NCBI RefSeq assembly: GCF_000496575.1
Contig: NZ_AYKT01000001.1
Span: 372,001 to 436,000, forward strand
DNA from: Geobacillus thermodenitrificans subsp. thermodenitrificans DSM 465
GTDB taxonomy: Bacteria > Bacillota > Bacilli > Bacillales > Anoxybacillaceae
Reading direction: 5' to 3'
Length of the DNA: 64,000 nt
The position numbers were made by a program, and so were the translations under genes. The notes under the pieces were generated by a model. It saw nothing but the letters and a program-made list of their open reading frames with translations, searched no databases and was not told the DNA's origin. Below are positions 10,436 through 20,255 of the stretch, piece by piece (the stretch's first letter is position 1; each line of letters begins with the position of its first letter).

Positions 10436-11785
10436 ATGAACAGCCGTCTGTCGGTCATGGTCAGCATCGTGCTGGCGATGCTCGTCGCATCGATGGATAC
10501 GACGATCATGAACACGACCATGCCGATCATCGCTAAGGAACTGGAGGGATTTTCCCTTTATGCGTGGACGTTTGCGTCGTACATGATTACGACAACCGTT
10601 CTGTCGCCGATTGCCGGTCGCCTGTCGGACTTATTCGGCCGCAAAAAAGTTTTCAGCTTTGGCATTATTTTATTTTTAATCGGTTCGCTTCTTTGCGGAT
10701 TGTCGCAAAACATGGTGCAGCTCGTTTTGTTCCGCGCCTTGCAAGGGGTGGGGGCGGGATTTATGATGCCGTTTCCTGCGATTATTGCCGGTGATTTGTT
10801 CCCCGTAGAAAAGCGCGGAAAAATCCAAGCATTTTTTACTGCCATGTGGGGTCTTTCCGCTGTTTTAGCGCCGCTTTTGGGCTCGCTGTTTGTCGAGTAT
10901 GCGACATGGCGCTGGATTTTTTATGTCAACATTCCGATTTGTGTGCTCTCGCTTTTAACGTTGCTTCCGTATAAAGAAGTGTATGAACCGAAGAGAGCGG
11001 CGATTGACTATGTGGGTGCAGCGCTGTTTGCGACGGCGATCAGCCTGCTTTTGCTCGTCACGGTCGTTGAACAGGGTCAATGGTGGTATGGTGCGGCTGG
11101 GGTGTTGTTGCTTGTCATCTTTTATTATTTCGAAAAACGGCAGCCATCGCCGCTCGTCCCGTTGTCGCTTGTTCATCACCGGACGCTCAAATGGATGAAC
11201 ATTAACGGGTTTGTCAGCTGCGTCGCCTTGTTTGGGACGTCAAGCTACATTCCGCTCTTTTTGCAAAATGTTGCCCACTTGTCGGTGTTTATGAGCGGGG
11301 TCGCTTTGCTCGGCTCGTCTGTCGGCTGGATGATCGCCGCTGTGCCGGCGGGGAAATGGATTTTGCGCTATGGTTACCGTTCTCTTCTCATCATCGGTAA
11401 CGTGCTACTTGTCGCTTCCGGCCTTTTTCTCGCCTTACTCAACGAGAGCCATGGGTTTTGGTATGTCTTTTTCATCATGTTCTTACAAGGGCTGTCGTTT
11501 GGCTTGACATCGACCGTTGGCGTCATTGGCTCGCAACAGCTTGCGGATGCTCATGAAAAGGGGATTGCGACTTCCTTTTTTATGTTTTGCCGCAATATCG
11601 GCACAGCGATTGGCGTCACGGTGATGGGAGCGTTTTTGGCGCAGGCGTCGACATTTATGGCCGGTATTCGTCACCTGTTTTTATTTGGCTTAATCGGCAG
11701 CATCATCGCCATGATTACCTCACTTTTTATTCGTGATGAAACGGAAGCCGACCGGAACAACCAGCAGTCAGAAGGGATGGCATAA
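10436..11785 (+). CDS. MFS multidrug exporter, DHA2 (EmrB/QacA) family
   Basis: This is a proton-driven efflux pump of the inner membrane. The protein has 449 aa, with motif D1-like SMDTTIMNTTMPII in TM1, motif A GRLSDLFGRKK between TM2 and TM3, and FRALQGVGAGFMMP. The length fits a 14-TM DHA2 transporter of the Bmr3/LmrB type. Start ATG follows AAAAAAGGAGG. It is divergent from the osmolyte transporter across 197 nt and no regulator gene is adjacent. Drug or metabolite specificity cannot be inferred. Confidence 0.9.
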   Translation: MNSRLSVMVSIVLAMLVASMDTTIMNTTMPIIAKELEGFSLYAWTFASYMITTTVLSPIAGRLSDLFGRKKVFSFGIILFLIGSLLCGLSQNMVQLVLFRALQGVGAGFMMPFPAIIAGDLFPVEKRGKIQAFFTAMWGLSAVLAPLLGSLFVEYATWRWIFYVNIPICVLSLLTLLPYKEVYEPKRAAIDYVGAALFATAISLLLLVTVVEQGQWWYGAAGVLLLVIFYYFEKRQPSPLVPLSLVHHRTLKWMNINGFVSCVALFGTSSYIPLFLQNVAHLSVFMSGVALLGSSVGWMIAAVPAGKWILRYGYRSLLIIGNVLLVASGLFLALLNESHGFWYVFFIMFLQGLSFGLTSTVGVIGSQQLADAHEKGIATSFFMFCRNIGTAIGVTVMGAFLAQASTFMAGIRHLFLFGLIGSIIAMITSLFIRDETEADRNNQQSEGMA

Positions 11786-11826
11786 AGTCGGGCGGCATGC
11801 CACCGCATGGCCGCCAAAAAAACGGT

Positions 11827-11853
11827 TAAACATTGGCGGCCATCATCCGATAC
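11827..11853 (+). promoter_or_regulatory. Sigma-D promoter of the chemoreceptor gene
   Basis: TAAA at 11827, exactly 15 nt, then TCCGATAC at 11846 match sigma-D TAAA-N15-GCCGATAT at 10 of 12 positions. It lies about 46 nt before the start codon of a chemotaxis receptor, a standard sigma-D target. Confidence 0.65.
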
Positions 11854-11898
11854 TATAAGTGGAACGACCGATTTCTTTTAAAAACGGGGGATGTATTA

Positions 11899-13590
11899 AT
11901 GAAGATGACGGTTCGCAAAAAATTGTTGGCTGGCTTCGGTCTCGTCTACGTGTTAATCGCACTGCTGGTCGGTTTTGCCTGTTATGAGATGTCGACGCTT
12001 GACCGTACATACACAGACGTCATCGATAATCGGATGCCAAAACTTGTTGATGCGAAACAGCTCGAAGTGCTCATCCGCCGCCAAGTCGGCAGCATGCGCG
12101 GCTATTTGTTGAGCGGCGATGAGACCGAGCGGGAGAATTTTGAAAAGGCACATGAGGAGTATAAAAAAACAAGTGAAACGCTCGATGCTTCGCTAACACA
12201 AGAGAAAACGAAACAGTTGCTTGCCGAGCTCGATTTGCTTGAGCAACAGTTTTACGAGCTCTCCCAAAGAGCGTTTGAGTTAAAGGAGCAAAACAAACCG
12301 GAGCAATATAATGCGCTTGTCATAACAACAGGGCGCGATATAACGGCTCAATTTGATGTGAAAATGAACGAATTTGTCGCCCTGCAGCAACGAGAATTAG
12401 ATCGGGCAAGCCATAACGCGAGCGCCTCAGCCGAACGTGTTCTTCGGCTTGTTCTTATCGTCAGTGTGTTGGCGGTGGCGGCTGGAGCGATCGTCAGCTA
12501 CTACATCAGTCGTTCGCTTTCTCTCCCGTTGCTTGCGCTGTCAGAAGCGGCGAAGCGGATTGCTGCCGGCGACTTGACCGAGACGAAAACCGGCGTGCGC
12601 AACCGTGATGAAATCGGCGAGCTTGCCGCTTCGTTTGAACAAATGGCGAAAAATTTGCGCGGCGTGTTGCATGAAGTGGCGCAAAACGCCGAACAAGTCG
12701 CCGCTTCCTCGGAAGAGCTAGCGGCGAGCGCCGAACAGACGAGCAAGGCGACTGAGCAAATCGCCATGACGATCCAAGGTGTTGCTTCCGGTGTGGACAA
12801 ACAAATGCAAAGCGTCGAAGAAACGTCCGCCGCTGTCAACACCATGTCTGAACAAATCGGGCAAATCTCCGAGCGGGCGCAAAGCGTAGCGGCCATCGCT
12901 GCCGAAACATCAAAACAGGCAGCGGATGGTGGGCAAACGATCGAGGCGAGCGTCGCACAAATGAACAAGGTGAACGGCACGGTTGAACAGCTGGCCGAAG
13001 TGATTAAAGGGCTTGGCCGCCGTTCCGAGCAAATCGGCTCGATTATTGAGGCGATCCGCAATATTGCGGCGCAGACGAACTTGCTCGCTTTAAACGCTGC
13101 CATTGAGGCTGCACGTGCCGGCGAGCACGGACGCGGCTTTGCGGTCGTCGCCGATGAGGTGCGGAAGCTGGCTGAGCAATCGGCCGAATCAGCGCGGCAA
13201 ATCGCTGAATTGATCGCTGCCATTCAAGAAGAAACGGCTCACGCCGTCCAATCGATGGAGTCAGTCGTCAACGAAGTGACAGCCGGAACGGGAGTCATCC
13301 GCACTTCGGGCGAAACGTTCAGCCAGATCCGTGCTGCCGTTGACGAAGTGGCCAAGCAAATTCGCGACGTATCCGCTTCGGTTAGCGAGATGGCTGCCTC
13401 CTCGGAACAAATTGTGCGTTCCGTTCAGCTTGTCGCTGATGTCGCAGAATCGACATCCGCCGGCACGCAGGAAGTATCGGCGGCGACCGAAGAGCAGCTG
13501 GCGTCAATGGAAGAAATTTCGGCTTCTGCCGCATCGCTATCGAAAATGGCTGATGATTTGCAGGCGATTGTTAGAAAATTTTCGCTCTGA
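11899..13590 (+). CDS. Methyl-accepting chemotaxis protein with 4HB-type sensor
   Basis: This transmembrane chemoreceptor signals to CheA/CheW. The protein has 563 aa. TM1 is about 11-30, followed by an extracytoplasmic helical domain of about 150 residues that resembles a four-helix-bundle sensor ([18 protein letters not shown]). TM2 is about 180-205, then HAMP ([21 protein letters not shown]). A long coiled coil includes the conserved hairpin tip [23 protein letters not shown] 11899 is preferred because the sigma-D promoter occupies any earlier start, and GGGGGATG precedes it. The ligand is unknown. Confidence 0.93.
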   Translation: MKMTVRKKLLAGFGLVYVLIALLVGFACYEMSTLDRTYTDVIDNRMPKLVDAKQLEVLIRRQVGSMRGYLLSGDETERENFEKAHEEYKKTSETLDASLTQEKTKQLLAELDLLEQQFYELSQRAFELKEQNKPEQYNALVITTGRDITAQFDVKMNEFVALQQRELDRASHNASASAERVLRLVLIVSVLAVAAGAIVSYYISRSLSLPLLALSEAAKRIAAGDLTETKTGVRNRDEIGELAASFEQMAKNLRGVLHEVAQNAEQVAASSEELAASAEQTSKATEQIAMTIQGVASGVDKQMQSVEETSAAVNTMSEQIGQISERAQSVAAIAAETSKQAADGGQTIEASVAQMNKVNGTVEQLAEVIKGLGRRSEQIGSIIEAIRNIAAQTNLLALNAAIEAARAGEHGRGFAVVADEVRKLAEQSAESARQIAELIAAIQEETAHAVQSMESVVNEVTAGTGVIRTSGETFSQIRAAVDEVAKQIRDVSASVSEMAASSEQIVRSVQLVADVAESTSAGTQEVSAATEEQLASMEEISASAASLSKMADDLQAIVRKFSL

Positions 13591-13594
13591 TGAG

Positions 13595-13626
13595 GAACGC
13601 CTTTTACGGCGTTCATTTTTTTTTTT
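13595..13626 (+). terminator. Terminator after the chemoreceptor gene
   Basis: GAACGCC pairs with GGCGTTC around TTTTAC, followed by a run of 12 T. It starts 5 nt after the stop. Confidence 0.92.
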
Positions 13627-13744
13627 GGACAGTTCAGGGGGGTGAAAGGAAAGAACGGCGATTTTTCGTGTTGCTATGTATAAAACGGAGGGGGGATGGC
13701 GAAAACGTAGGAAAGAAATTGTTTCATGTGTTGCCGTTTTTATG

Positions 13745-13750
13745 TATAAT
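13745..13750 (+). promoter_or_regulatory. -10 element upstream of miaA
   Basis: A TATAAT, 42 nt before the miaA start. The best -35 (TTTCAT at 13722) is weak. Confidence 0.4.
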
Positions 13751-13792
13751 GGTGTTTGATACGAGTTCAGCAACAGAAAGCAGTGGCACACC

Positions 13793-14740
13793 ATGACAGA
13801 AAAAATTGTTGTCATTGTCGGACCGACAGCAGTCGGCAAAACGAAGCTCGGCATTGCATTGGCGAAGAAGCTAGGCGGGGAGATCATCAGCGGCGACTCG
13901 ATGCAAATTTATAAAGGGATGGACATTGGCACCGCGAAAGTCAAGCCCGATGAAATGGAAGGAGTTCCACACCATTTGCTTGACATTAAAGAGCCGTGCG
14001 AACCGTTTTCCGTCGTCGAATTTCAGCGGCTCGCCCGCGCGCTCATCACCGATATTTCCGCCCGCGGCCGACTGCCGATCATCGTCGGCGGCACTGGGCT
14101 GTACATTCAAGCTGCCATTTACGATTACCGATTTTCCGACGCCCCTTCCGATGAAGCATACCGTCGGGCGCTTAGGCAGTTGGCGGCTGAACAAGGAGCC
14201 GAGGCACTTCACGAGCAGCTTAAGGCGGTCGACCCGGAAAGCGCGGCGCGCATTCATCCGAACAATGTCCGCCGTGTCATTCGTGCGCTCGAAGTGTACC
14301 ATTGCACGGGGAAACCGTTCAGTGAATGGCAGCGCGGACAGCAACGGCAACTGTTATACGAAACGGCCCTCATCGGGCTGACAGCGGAGCGGAGCGTGCT
14401 TTACCGACGCATTAATGAACGGGTTGATGAGATGATCGCTGAAGGGCTGATTGAAGAGGTAAGGTCGCTATACGATCGCGGCCTGCGTGATTGTCAGGCA
14501 GTGCAGGCGATCGGCTACAAAGAGCTGTACGACTATTTTGATGGCCGCGTCTCCCTCGACGAAGCGATCGAGCAGCTGAAGCAAAATTCGCGCCGCTACG
14601 CGAAGCGGCAGCTGACGTGGTTTCGCAACCAAATGCCGGTAGAATGGTTTGACATGACGGATCCCGAAAAGTTTGCCGTCAAGGTGGAGGAAATTTTTCG
14701 CTACATAGCAGGAAAGCTTCGACTTGAAGCGAATATATAA
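13793..14740 (+). CDS. miaA: tRNA dimethylallyltransferase MiaA
   Basis: MiaA adds dimethylallyl to A37 of UNN-decoding tRNAs, making the substrate for MiaB at the window start. The protein has 315 aa. Seen are the P-loop GPTAVGKT at residues 9-16, the [15 protein letters not shown] motif, the GGTGLYI motif, and the C-terminal [18 protein letters not shown] tRNA-contact region. The ribosome site is weak, only AGTGG just before the ATG. hfq follows after 34 nt in the conserved miaA-hfq pair. Confidence 0.97.
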   Translation: MTEKIVVIVGPTAVGKTKLGIALAKKLGGEIISGDSMQIYKGMDIGTAKVKPDEMEGVPHHLLDIKEPCEPFSVVEFQRLARALITDISARGRLPIIVGGTGLYIQAAIYDYRFSDAPSDEAYRRALRQLAAEQGAEALHEQLKAVDPESAARIHPNNVRRVIRALEVYHCTGKPFSEWQRGQQRQLLYETALIGLTAERSVLYRRINERVDEMIAEGLIEEVRSLYDRGLRDCQAVQAIGYKELYDYFDGRVSLDEAIEQLKQNSRRYAKRQLTWFRNQMPVEWFDMTDPEKFAVKVEEIFRYIAGKLRLEANI

Positions 14741-14774
14741 CCATATCCTTAGAGAGAAAAGAGGAGGACGTTCC

Positions 14775-15002
14775 ATGAAAAATACGATCAACATTCAAGA
14801 CCAGTTTTTAAACCAGTTGCGCAAAGAAGGTATCCAAGTAACGGTGTTCTTATTGAACGGCTTCCAGCTGCGCGGATACATTAAAGGATTTGATAACTTC
14901 ACCGTGTTGCTTGAAGTGCAAGGAAAACAGCAGCTCATCTACAAACATGCCATTTCGACGTTTGCGCCGGAACGGAACATCCAGTTTGAAACCGAGCAAT
15001 GA
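14775..15002 (+). CDS. hfq: RNA chaperone Hfq
   Basis: Hfq is a hexameric Sm-like protein binding small RNAs and A-rich RNA. The protein has 75 aa, matching the compact Gram-positive form without the long C-terminal tail. Sm1 contains [21 protein letters not shown] and Sm2 contains the YKHAIST signature, giving the family's conserved KHA. GAGGAGG lies 8 nt before ATG 14775. It ends the miaA-hfq unit with a strong terminator. Confidence 0.97.
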   Translation: MKNTINIQDQFLNQLRKEGIQVTVFLLNGFQLRGYIKGFDNFTVLLEVQGKQQLIYKHAISTFAPERNIQFETEQ

Positions 15003-15025
15003 TGCCGCTGGTACATAAGCCGCGA

Positions 15026-15057
15026 CAAAAAAGACGCCTCCTTTGGGGCGTCTTTTT
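15026..15057 (+). terminator. Terminator after hfq
   Basis: AAAAAGACGCC pairs with GGGCGTCTTTTT around a short loop. It is rich in A before and T after. Confidence 0.92.
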
Positions 15058-15216
15058 CCGTATTTCTCGACTTGCACCGCCCTCTCTCCTGCTTTTTTGC
15101 CCCGACTCGCGTCGCTTTTTCATTTCCGATGCGTAAACGACCGCTGATCTGAATAAAAATATACAAACTTTCCCTTGCTACAATTGACCGACCGGCTGAT
15201 CGTTTGGGTGATTGTC

Positions 15217-15244
15217 ACGGATTGGCGGCGGCGTACGTATACTA
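15217..15244 (+). promoter_or_regulatory. Candidate sigma-K/E mother-cell promoter of spoVK
   Basis: AC at 15217, 17 nt, then CGTATACTA at 15236 fit AC-N17-CATANNNTA with one mismatch. B. subtilis spoVK is expressed in the mother cell, but under sigma-E, so the exact sigma factor is open. Confidence 0.35.
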
Positions 15245-15322
15245 ATAAAGAAAAGGCGAGGCGTCGACAGCCAGGTCGGAATGGGTGCGGATGGCAGAAA
15301 ACGGGAAGCGAGGTGACGCCCC

Positions 15323-16255
15323 TTGTCAGAATTGACGATGAACAAAGCGAAAGGGCAAATTAATATTGTGTTGAATTCGAAAACAGTGAATCATTTAGTG
15401 AAAGAAGAGCGAAACGACTGGCTTGATGGGGAAGAGCATCAGGCGCTTCGCAATATTCAAAAAGAACTAGACCAATTGATCGGGCTTGATCATGTCAAAA
15501 AAATCGTCAAGGAAATTTACGCCTGGCTGTACATTAGCCGGAGGCGCAAAGAAAACGGCTTAAAAGCAAACCGTCAAGCGCTCCATATGATTTTCAAAGG
15601 AAATCCCGGAACGGGAAAAACGACAGTGGCGCGTCTGCTTGGCAAACTGTTTTTTGAGATGAACGTGCTGTCGAAAGGACATTTCATTGAGGCCGAGCGG
15701 GCTGATTTAGTAGGGGAATATATTGGGCATACAGCAAACAAAACGCGCGACTTGATCAAAAAAGCGCGCGGTGGCGTTTTGTTTATCGATGAAGCGTATT
15801 CGCTCGCCCGCGGCGGTGAAAAAGATTTCGGTAAAGAGGCGATTGATACCCTCGTCAAAGGGATGGAAGACTACTGTGATGACTTGGTCGTCATTTTAGC
15901 CGGCTATCCGAGGGAAATGGATTATTTTTTGTCATTAAATCCCGGCTTGCCGTCGCGTTTTCCGTTGACGATTGAGTTTCCGGATTATACGGTCGAGGAG
16001 CTTGTGCAAATCGCCAAGCAAATGTTGCGTGAGCGCGAATATGAAATGACGCCAGAGGCGGAGCGGAAGCTGTACGTCCATTTAGAGGGGACGCTCGAGG
16101 CAGCAGGTCGGATGAAGTTCAGCAATGGTCGCTACGTCCGCAATTTAATTGAGAAAGCGATTCGCAAGCAGGCGGTTCGTCTTCTTCATGAAGGACGCTA
16201 CGACAAAAAAGAGCTGATGACGATCCGCGATCGAGATTTAGTCATTTACTCTTAA
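15323..16255 (+). CDS. spoVK: Stage V sporulation protein K (AAA ATPase)
   Basis: SpoVK is a CbxX/CfxQ-type AAA+ ATPase made in the mother cell and needed late in sporulation. The protein has 310 aa (B. subtilis 322). Seen are Walker A GNPGTGKTT near residues 93-101, Walker B GGVLFIDEAYSLARGG, the sensor region ILAGYPREM, and the arginine-bearing NPGLPSRFP. The start is TTG 15323 with GCGAGGTG 7 nt upstream. ATG 15338 is the alternative and would lose five residues. It stands alone between two terminators. Confidence 0.94.
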   Translation: MSELTMNKAKGQINIVLNSKTVNHLVKEERNDWLDGEEHQALRNIQKELDQLIGLDHVKKIVKEIYAWLYISRRRKENGLKANRQALHMIFKGNPGTGKTTVARLLGKLFFEMNVLSKGHFIEAERADLVGEYIGHTANKTRDLIKKARGGVLFIDEAYSLARGGEKDFGKEAIDTLVKGMEDYCDDLVVILAGYPREMDYFLSLNPGLPSRFPLTIEFPDYTVEELVQIAKQMLREREYEMTPEAERKLYVHLEGTLEAAGRMKFSNGRYVRNLIEKAIRKQAVRLLHEGRYDKKELMTIRDRDLVIYS

Positions 16256-16285
16256 AAAGAAAGGGAGATCTCCCTTTCTTTTTTT
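16254..16285 (+). terminator. Terminator after spoVK
   Basis: A near-perfect palindrome: GAAAGGGAGA against TCTCCCTTTC, flanked by A5 and T7. It begins in the stop codon. Confidence 0.92.
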
Positions 16286-16417
16286 GGCTGCAAAAGAGGA
16301 ATGTCGTTAAAAAGGGCGAATACATAAACAACGAGGGCTAATGTACTAATTAATCTGAATTATCTGTCTAGTGAACCTGCCTGCCCTATGTCCATTTGGA
16401 AAAAGGGGGAAAGGCGC

Positions 16418-17992
16418 TTGTACGTAACGATTGGGGACATGTTTTCCCAGACGGTAAGGAAATTTCCGATGCGCGAGGCGGTCGTAGAGGTGGCGACCGG
16501 ACGCCGTTACACGTACGCAGAATGGGAGGTGGAAGTGAACCGATGGGCGAACGCCTTTCTTGAAGCCGGCGTCCGCAAAGGAGATCGCGTCTCGACAGTG
16601 CTATACAACACGCTCGAGCTCGCCACCGCCTTGTTTGCCTGCGCAAAAATTGGCGCGGTGTTCAACCCGATCAATTTTCGGTTGAAAGCGGAGGAAATCG
16701 CCTATATTTTGATGGACGCCGAACCGAAAATCGTCATATTTGAGCGGTCGGTCGAGCCGCAGCTTGCCGCAATCAGCAGCCGTTTTCCGCACGTGTCATT
16801 TTGGTCGATCGATGGCGATCCGCCGCCGTTTGCCAAAAACGCCTATGAGCAGGTAGTTCAGGCTACGGATGAAGCGCCGCACGTTCATGTGGAAGAAAGC
16901 GACCTTTACGCCATTATGTACACAAGCGGCACAACCGGGCGGCCAAAAGGGGTGATGCACCGGCATCGTGACATGATCGAACAAAGTGTCGTTTGCCAAG
17001 GCGTGATGCGCATCCGGGAAACGGACCGCGGGTTGGCGGCAGCGCCGCTGTTCCATTGTGCCGAGCTGCATTGTTGCTTGCTGCCGCGCGTGCATGCCGG
17101 AGCAGCGAGTGTCATTTTGCATCATTTTGACGCCAAGCTCGTTCTCGAAACAATCGAACGCGAACGAATTACCCTCATGTTCGGCGCCCCAACAATGTGG
17201 AATATGATATTGCAGGAGAATGTAAGCGGTTACGACATCTCTTCGCTCCGCCTCGGATTGTACGGCGCCGCTCCGATGGCTCCGGCGCTTGTAAGGCAAT
17301 GTCAAGAGCGGCTCGGCATCGGGCTCATTCAAGCGTACGGTATGACGGAAATGGGGCCGGCAGTCACGTTTTTGTTGGAAGACGAGCAGCTGAAAAAAGC
17401 CGGTTCTGCTGGCCGTGCTTGCGTGAATCATGAAATTCGCGTCGTCCGCGCGCGGGAAGACGGACCGTCCGACCCGGACGATGTGCTGCCGCCAGGTGAA
17501 GTCGGTGAGATCGTCATGCGCGGGCCGTGCATGATGGCGGGGTACTACAAGCGCGAAGAGGCGACGGAAAAGGCATTGTACAAAGGTTGGTACCATTCTG
17601 GCGACCTCGGCTACGTTGACGAAGACGGCTACTTGTACGTCGCTGACCGGGTTGATGATATGATCATCAGCGGTGGAGAAAACGTCTATCCGCGCGAGGT
17701 GGAGGATGTGCTGTATGAGCATCCCGGCGTGCTTGACGTTGCCGTGCTCGGTGAGCCGGATGAGCTGTGGGGGGAAAAAGTCGTCGCCTTTGTTGTCAAA
17801 AAAGACGCTCTCCTCACTGCTGACGAACTTGAGCAGTTTTGCAAAACGAGCGATCGTCTCGCTCCGTACAAGCGGCCGCGCGCCTATTATTTCATCGACG
17901 CCCTGCCGCGCAACGCGAGCGGCAAAATTCAAAAGTTTTTGCTGCGCGAGCGGCTGAAACAGCAGGCGGCGGGCGGGACAAACAAGCAGTGA
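16418..17992 (+). CDS. Long/medium-chain acyl-CoA ligase (ANL superfamily), copy 1
   Basis: This enzyme adenylates a carboxylic acid and forms the CoA thioester. The protein has 524 aa. Core motifs are A3 YTSGTTGRPKGVMH, A5 YGMTEMGP, A7 YHSGDLG, A8 DRVDDMIISGGENVYP and the catalytic lysine loop PRNASGKIQK. TTG 16418 is preferred because GGGGGA stands 7 nt upstream; ATG 16388 has no ribosome site. It opens the acyl-CoA operon, with the dehydrogenase 21 nt downstream. The motifs fit a medium/long-chain fatty acid, but the substrate is not determined by sequence. Confidence 0.9.
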   Translation: MYVTIGDMFSQTVRKFPMREAVVEVATGRRYTYAEWEVEVNRWANAFLEAGVRKGDRVSTVLYNTLELATALFACAKIGAVFNPINFRLKAEEIAYILMDAEPKIVIFERSVEPQLAAISSRFPHVSFWSIDGDPPPFAKNAYEQVVQATDEAPHVHVEESDLYAIMYTSGTTGRPKGVMHRHRDMIEQSVVCQGVMRIRETDRGLAAAPLFHCAELHCCLLPRVHAGAASVILHHFDAKLVLETIERERITLMFGAPTMWNMILQENVSGYDISSLRLGLYGAAPMAPALVRQCQERLGIGLIQAYGMTEMGPAVTFLLEDEQLKKAGSAGRACVNHEIRVVRAREDGPSDPDDVLPPGEVGEIVMRGPCMMAGYYKREEATEKALYKGWYHSGDLGYVDEDGYLYVADRVDDMIISGGENVYPREVEDVLYEHPGVLDVAVLGEPDELWGEKVVAFVVKKDALLTADELEQFCKTSDRLAPYKRPRAYYFIDALPRNASGKIQKFLLRERLKQQAAGGTNKQ

Positions 17993-18013
17993 CAGAACGG
18001 AAAAGAGGGATAC

Positions 18014-19162
18014 ATGGTGACAGCCCGCTATTTGCGAGAAGAGCACCACATCTTCCGCGAGGCATTCCGCAAGTTTTTGGAGAAAGAGGCATATCCGTAT
18101 TATGACGAATGGGAACAACGCGGCATCATTCCGCGGTCGTTTTGGGCGAAAATGGGAGAAAACGGTTTTCTTTGCCCATGGGTGGATGAGAAGTATGGGG
18201 GGTTAAACGCCGATTTTGCCTATTCGGTCGTCATCAATGAAGAGTTGGAAAAAGTCGGTTCAAGCCTTGTCGGCATTGGACTGCATAACGATATTGTGAC
18301 ACCGTATATCGCGTCGTATGGAACCGAAGAGCAAAAGCAAAAATGGCTGCCGAAATGCATAAGCGGCGAGCTCATTACAGCGATCGCCATGACTGAGCCG
18401 GGAGCTGGGTCGGATTTAGCGAACATTTCGACAACGGCGGTCAAAGACGGTGACTACTACATCGTCAACGGGCAAAAAACGTTTATTACAAACGGCATTC
18501 ATGCCGATTTGATCGTCGTCGCTTGCAAAACTGATCCGCACGCAAAACCGCCGCACCGCGGCATTAGTCTGTTGGTCGTTGAACGTGACACGCCGGGGTT
18601 TACGCGCGGGCGGAAGCTCGAGAAAGTCGGGCTGCACGCCCAAGATACGGCGGAGCTGTTTTTCCAAGATGCGAAAGTGCCGAAAGAAAACTTGCTTGGG
18701 GAGGAAGGAAAAGGGTTTTACTATTTGATGGAAAAGCTCCAGCAGGAGCGGCTCGTGGTCGCCATCGCCGCTCAAACGGCGGCCGAAGTGATGTTTTCGT
18801 TGGTGAAGCACTATGTAAAGCAGCGGTCAGCGTTCGGCAGGCGGGTGAGCGAGTTTCAAACCGTTCAGTTCCGCCTTGCCGAAATGGCGACTGACATCGC
18901 CATCGGGCGCACGTTTGTCGATCGTGTCATCGAGGAGCATATGGCCGGAAAACAAATTGTGACGGAAGTATCGATGGCGAAATGGTGGATCACGGAGATG
19001 GCGAAACGTGTCGCGGCTGAAGCCATGCAGCTCCACGGCGGCTACGGCTATATGGAAGAATACGAGATCGCTCGGCGCTATCGCGATATTCCAGTGAGCG
19101 CCATTTACGCCGGAACGAACGAGATGATGAAAACGATCATCGCCCGGCAGCTAGACTTATAG
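18014..19162 (+). CDS. Acyl-CoA dehydrogenase
   Basis: This FAD flavoprotein makes the 2,3-double bond of acyl-CoA, the first oxidation step of beta-oxidation. The protein has 382 aa, standard for the family. Signature 1 is MTEPGAGSDLANI and the C-terminal signature is QLHGGYGYMEEYEIARRYRD. The catalytic base is Glu in YAGTNEMMK, as in short/medium-chain enzymes. It is in one operon with the ligase upstream (21 nt) and the CoA-transferase downstream (16 nt). The electron acceptor ETF is not in the window. Confidence 0.95.
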   Translation: MVTARYLREEHHIFREAFRKFLEKEAYPYYDEWEQRGIIPRSFWAKMGENGFLCPWVDEKYGGLNADFAYSVVINEELEKVGSSLVGIGLHNDIVTPYIASYGTEEQKQKWLPKCISGELITAIAMTEPGAGSDLANISTTAVKDGDYYIVNGQKTFITNGIHADLIVVACKTDPHAKPPHRGISLLVVERDTPGFTRGRKLEKVGLHAQDTAELFFQDAKVPKENLLGEEGKGFYYLMEKLQQERLVVAIAAQTAAEVMFSLVKHYVKQRSAFGRRVSEFQTVQFRLAEMATDIAIGRTFVDRVIEEHMAGKQIVTEVSMAKWWITEMAKRVAAEAMQLHGGYGYMEEYEIARRYRDIPVSAIYAGTNEMMKTIIARQLDL

Positions 19163-19178
19163 AAAAGAGGGACACACC

Positions 19179-20253
19179 ATGCTGAATGGCGTTGTTGTGC
19201 TTGACTTTTCTCATTACTTGCCCGGCCCGTTTGCGAGCTGGCGTCTTGCCCAGCTTGGAGCCGAAGTCATTAAGATCGAGCCCCCATCTGGTGACCGGCT
19301 GCGTCCGTTCGCTGGTGGGAAGTTGTTTGCCTCGTACAATACCGGCAAAAAAAGCGTCGCCTTGGACTTAAAGACGGACGGGGGGGCGCGAACAAGCTAG
19401 GCGTCTCGCCGCTCGTGCCGATGTGTTGATCGAGAGCTTCCGTCCCGGAGTGATGGCGCGGCTCGGGCTTGGTTATAACGACATTTGCCGCATAAACGAG
19501 CGCATCATCTACTGTTCGATCAGCGGTTTCGGTCAACAGAGTGATCGCTCGTTGCTTGGAAGCCATGACGTAAATTATATGGCGCTTTCGGGAGTACTTG
19601 CGCAGTTGGTGGATAAAAGTGGCCGCCCGGTTCATCCAAAAGTGACGTTCGCTGATTTTATTGGTGGCATGGCGGCGGCCGAGCGCATTTTAGCTGCACT
19701 GTTTGCCCGCGAGCGAACCGGCAAAGGCGCACATTTGGATGTCTCGCTTGTCGACGGCTTAACAGCAATGATGGCCGGCCATTTTGCCATCGAGCATGGC
19801 GGAGGGCCAAAAAACGGCCTTATGGAGCTTGCCGGGGAGGTCGTCTGTTACCAGTTATACGAGACAAAAGATGGCCGCTATATGAGCTTGGCCGCGCTTG
19901 AGCCGCACTTTTGGCGCCAGTTTTGTGAAGCGGTTGGCCGCCCGGAGTGGACCGAAGCGCAGTGGGCGCCGGCTCGTCCGGGAGAGGCGGTATATGACGG
20001 GCTGGTCGCTTTGTTTCGCGAAAAAACGTTTTCTGAATGGAGCGCCTTTGCTGAAACGGTTGACGCTTGCCTCGCCCCAGTGCTCGAAACGGATGAAGCG
20101 AAGCAGCTGTTTGCCGACGACCGGCTTCGTCATCTTGTTCGGCTGCAGCCAGATGGCGTGTGGGCGGCCGCGCATGGGCCGGATGGGCAGTGGGGCGGCG
20201 GAGTGTCGCCACAAGTGAACGAACACGCATATTTATTGGTGGGGGAGGAATGA
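19179..20253 (+). pseudogene. CaiB/BaiF-type class III CoA-transferase, frameshifted at a G7 tract
   Basis: This family moves CoA between acyl-CoA and a free acid through an enzyme-aspartyl thioester. Frame 1 (19179-19400) gives MLNGVVVLDFSHYLPGPFAS and a typical N-terminus, then stops after LKTDGGARTS. The rest (from about 19387 to 20253) lies one frame over (VLIESFRPGVMARLGLGYND). Removing one G from the run of seven at 19380-19386 joins them as TDGGREQARRLAARADVLIESF, exactly the family pattern, giving about 357 aa. It may be a real frameshift, a sequencing error, or a slippery tract corrected at transcription. The flanking genes are intact and the ribosome site is good. Confidence 0.88.
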
Positions 20254-20255
20254 CC

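Noticed and set aside
11786-11832. GGCGGC/GCCGCC hairpin after the drug exporter gene as a terminator
   Set aside because: It is followed by A's, not T's, on the plus strand, and no minus-strand gene needs it.
12501-13223. 240-codon frame antisense to the chemoreceptor gene
   Set aside because: Ser/Cys/Ala-rich shadow of a repetitive coiled-coil gene.
13590-13796. 68-codon open frame between the chemoreceptor gene and miaA
   Set aside because: It runs through the T12 terminator and has no ribosome site.
15175-15363. 62-codon TTG frame before spoVK
   Set aside because: No ribosome site, overlaps the spoVK start and promoter.
16796-18118. 440-codon frame antisense to the first acyl-CoA ligase
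   Set aside because: Product is rich in Arg/His without domains; it is a shadow of GC-rich codon use in the real gene.
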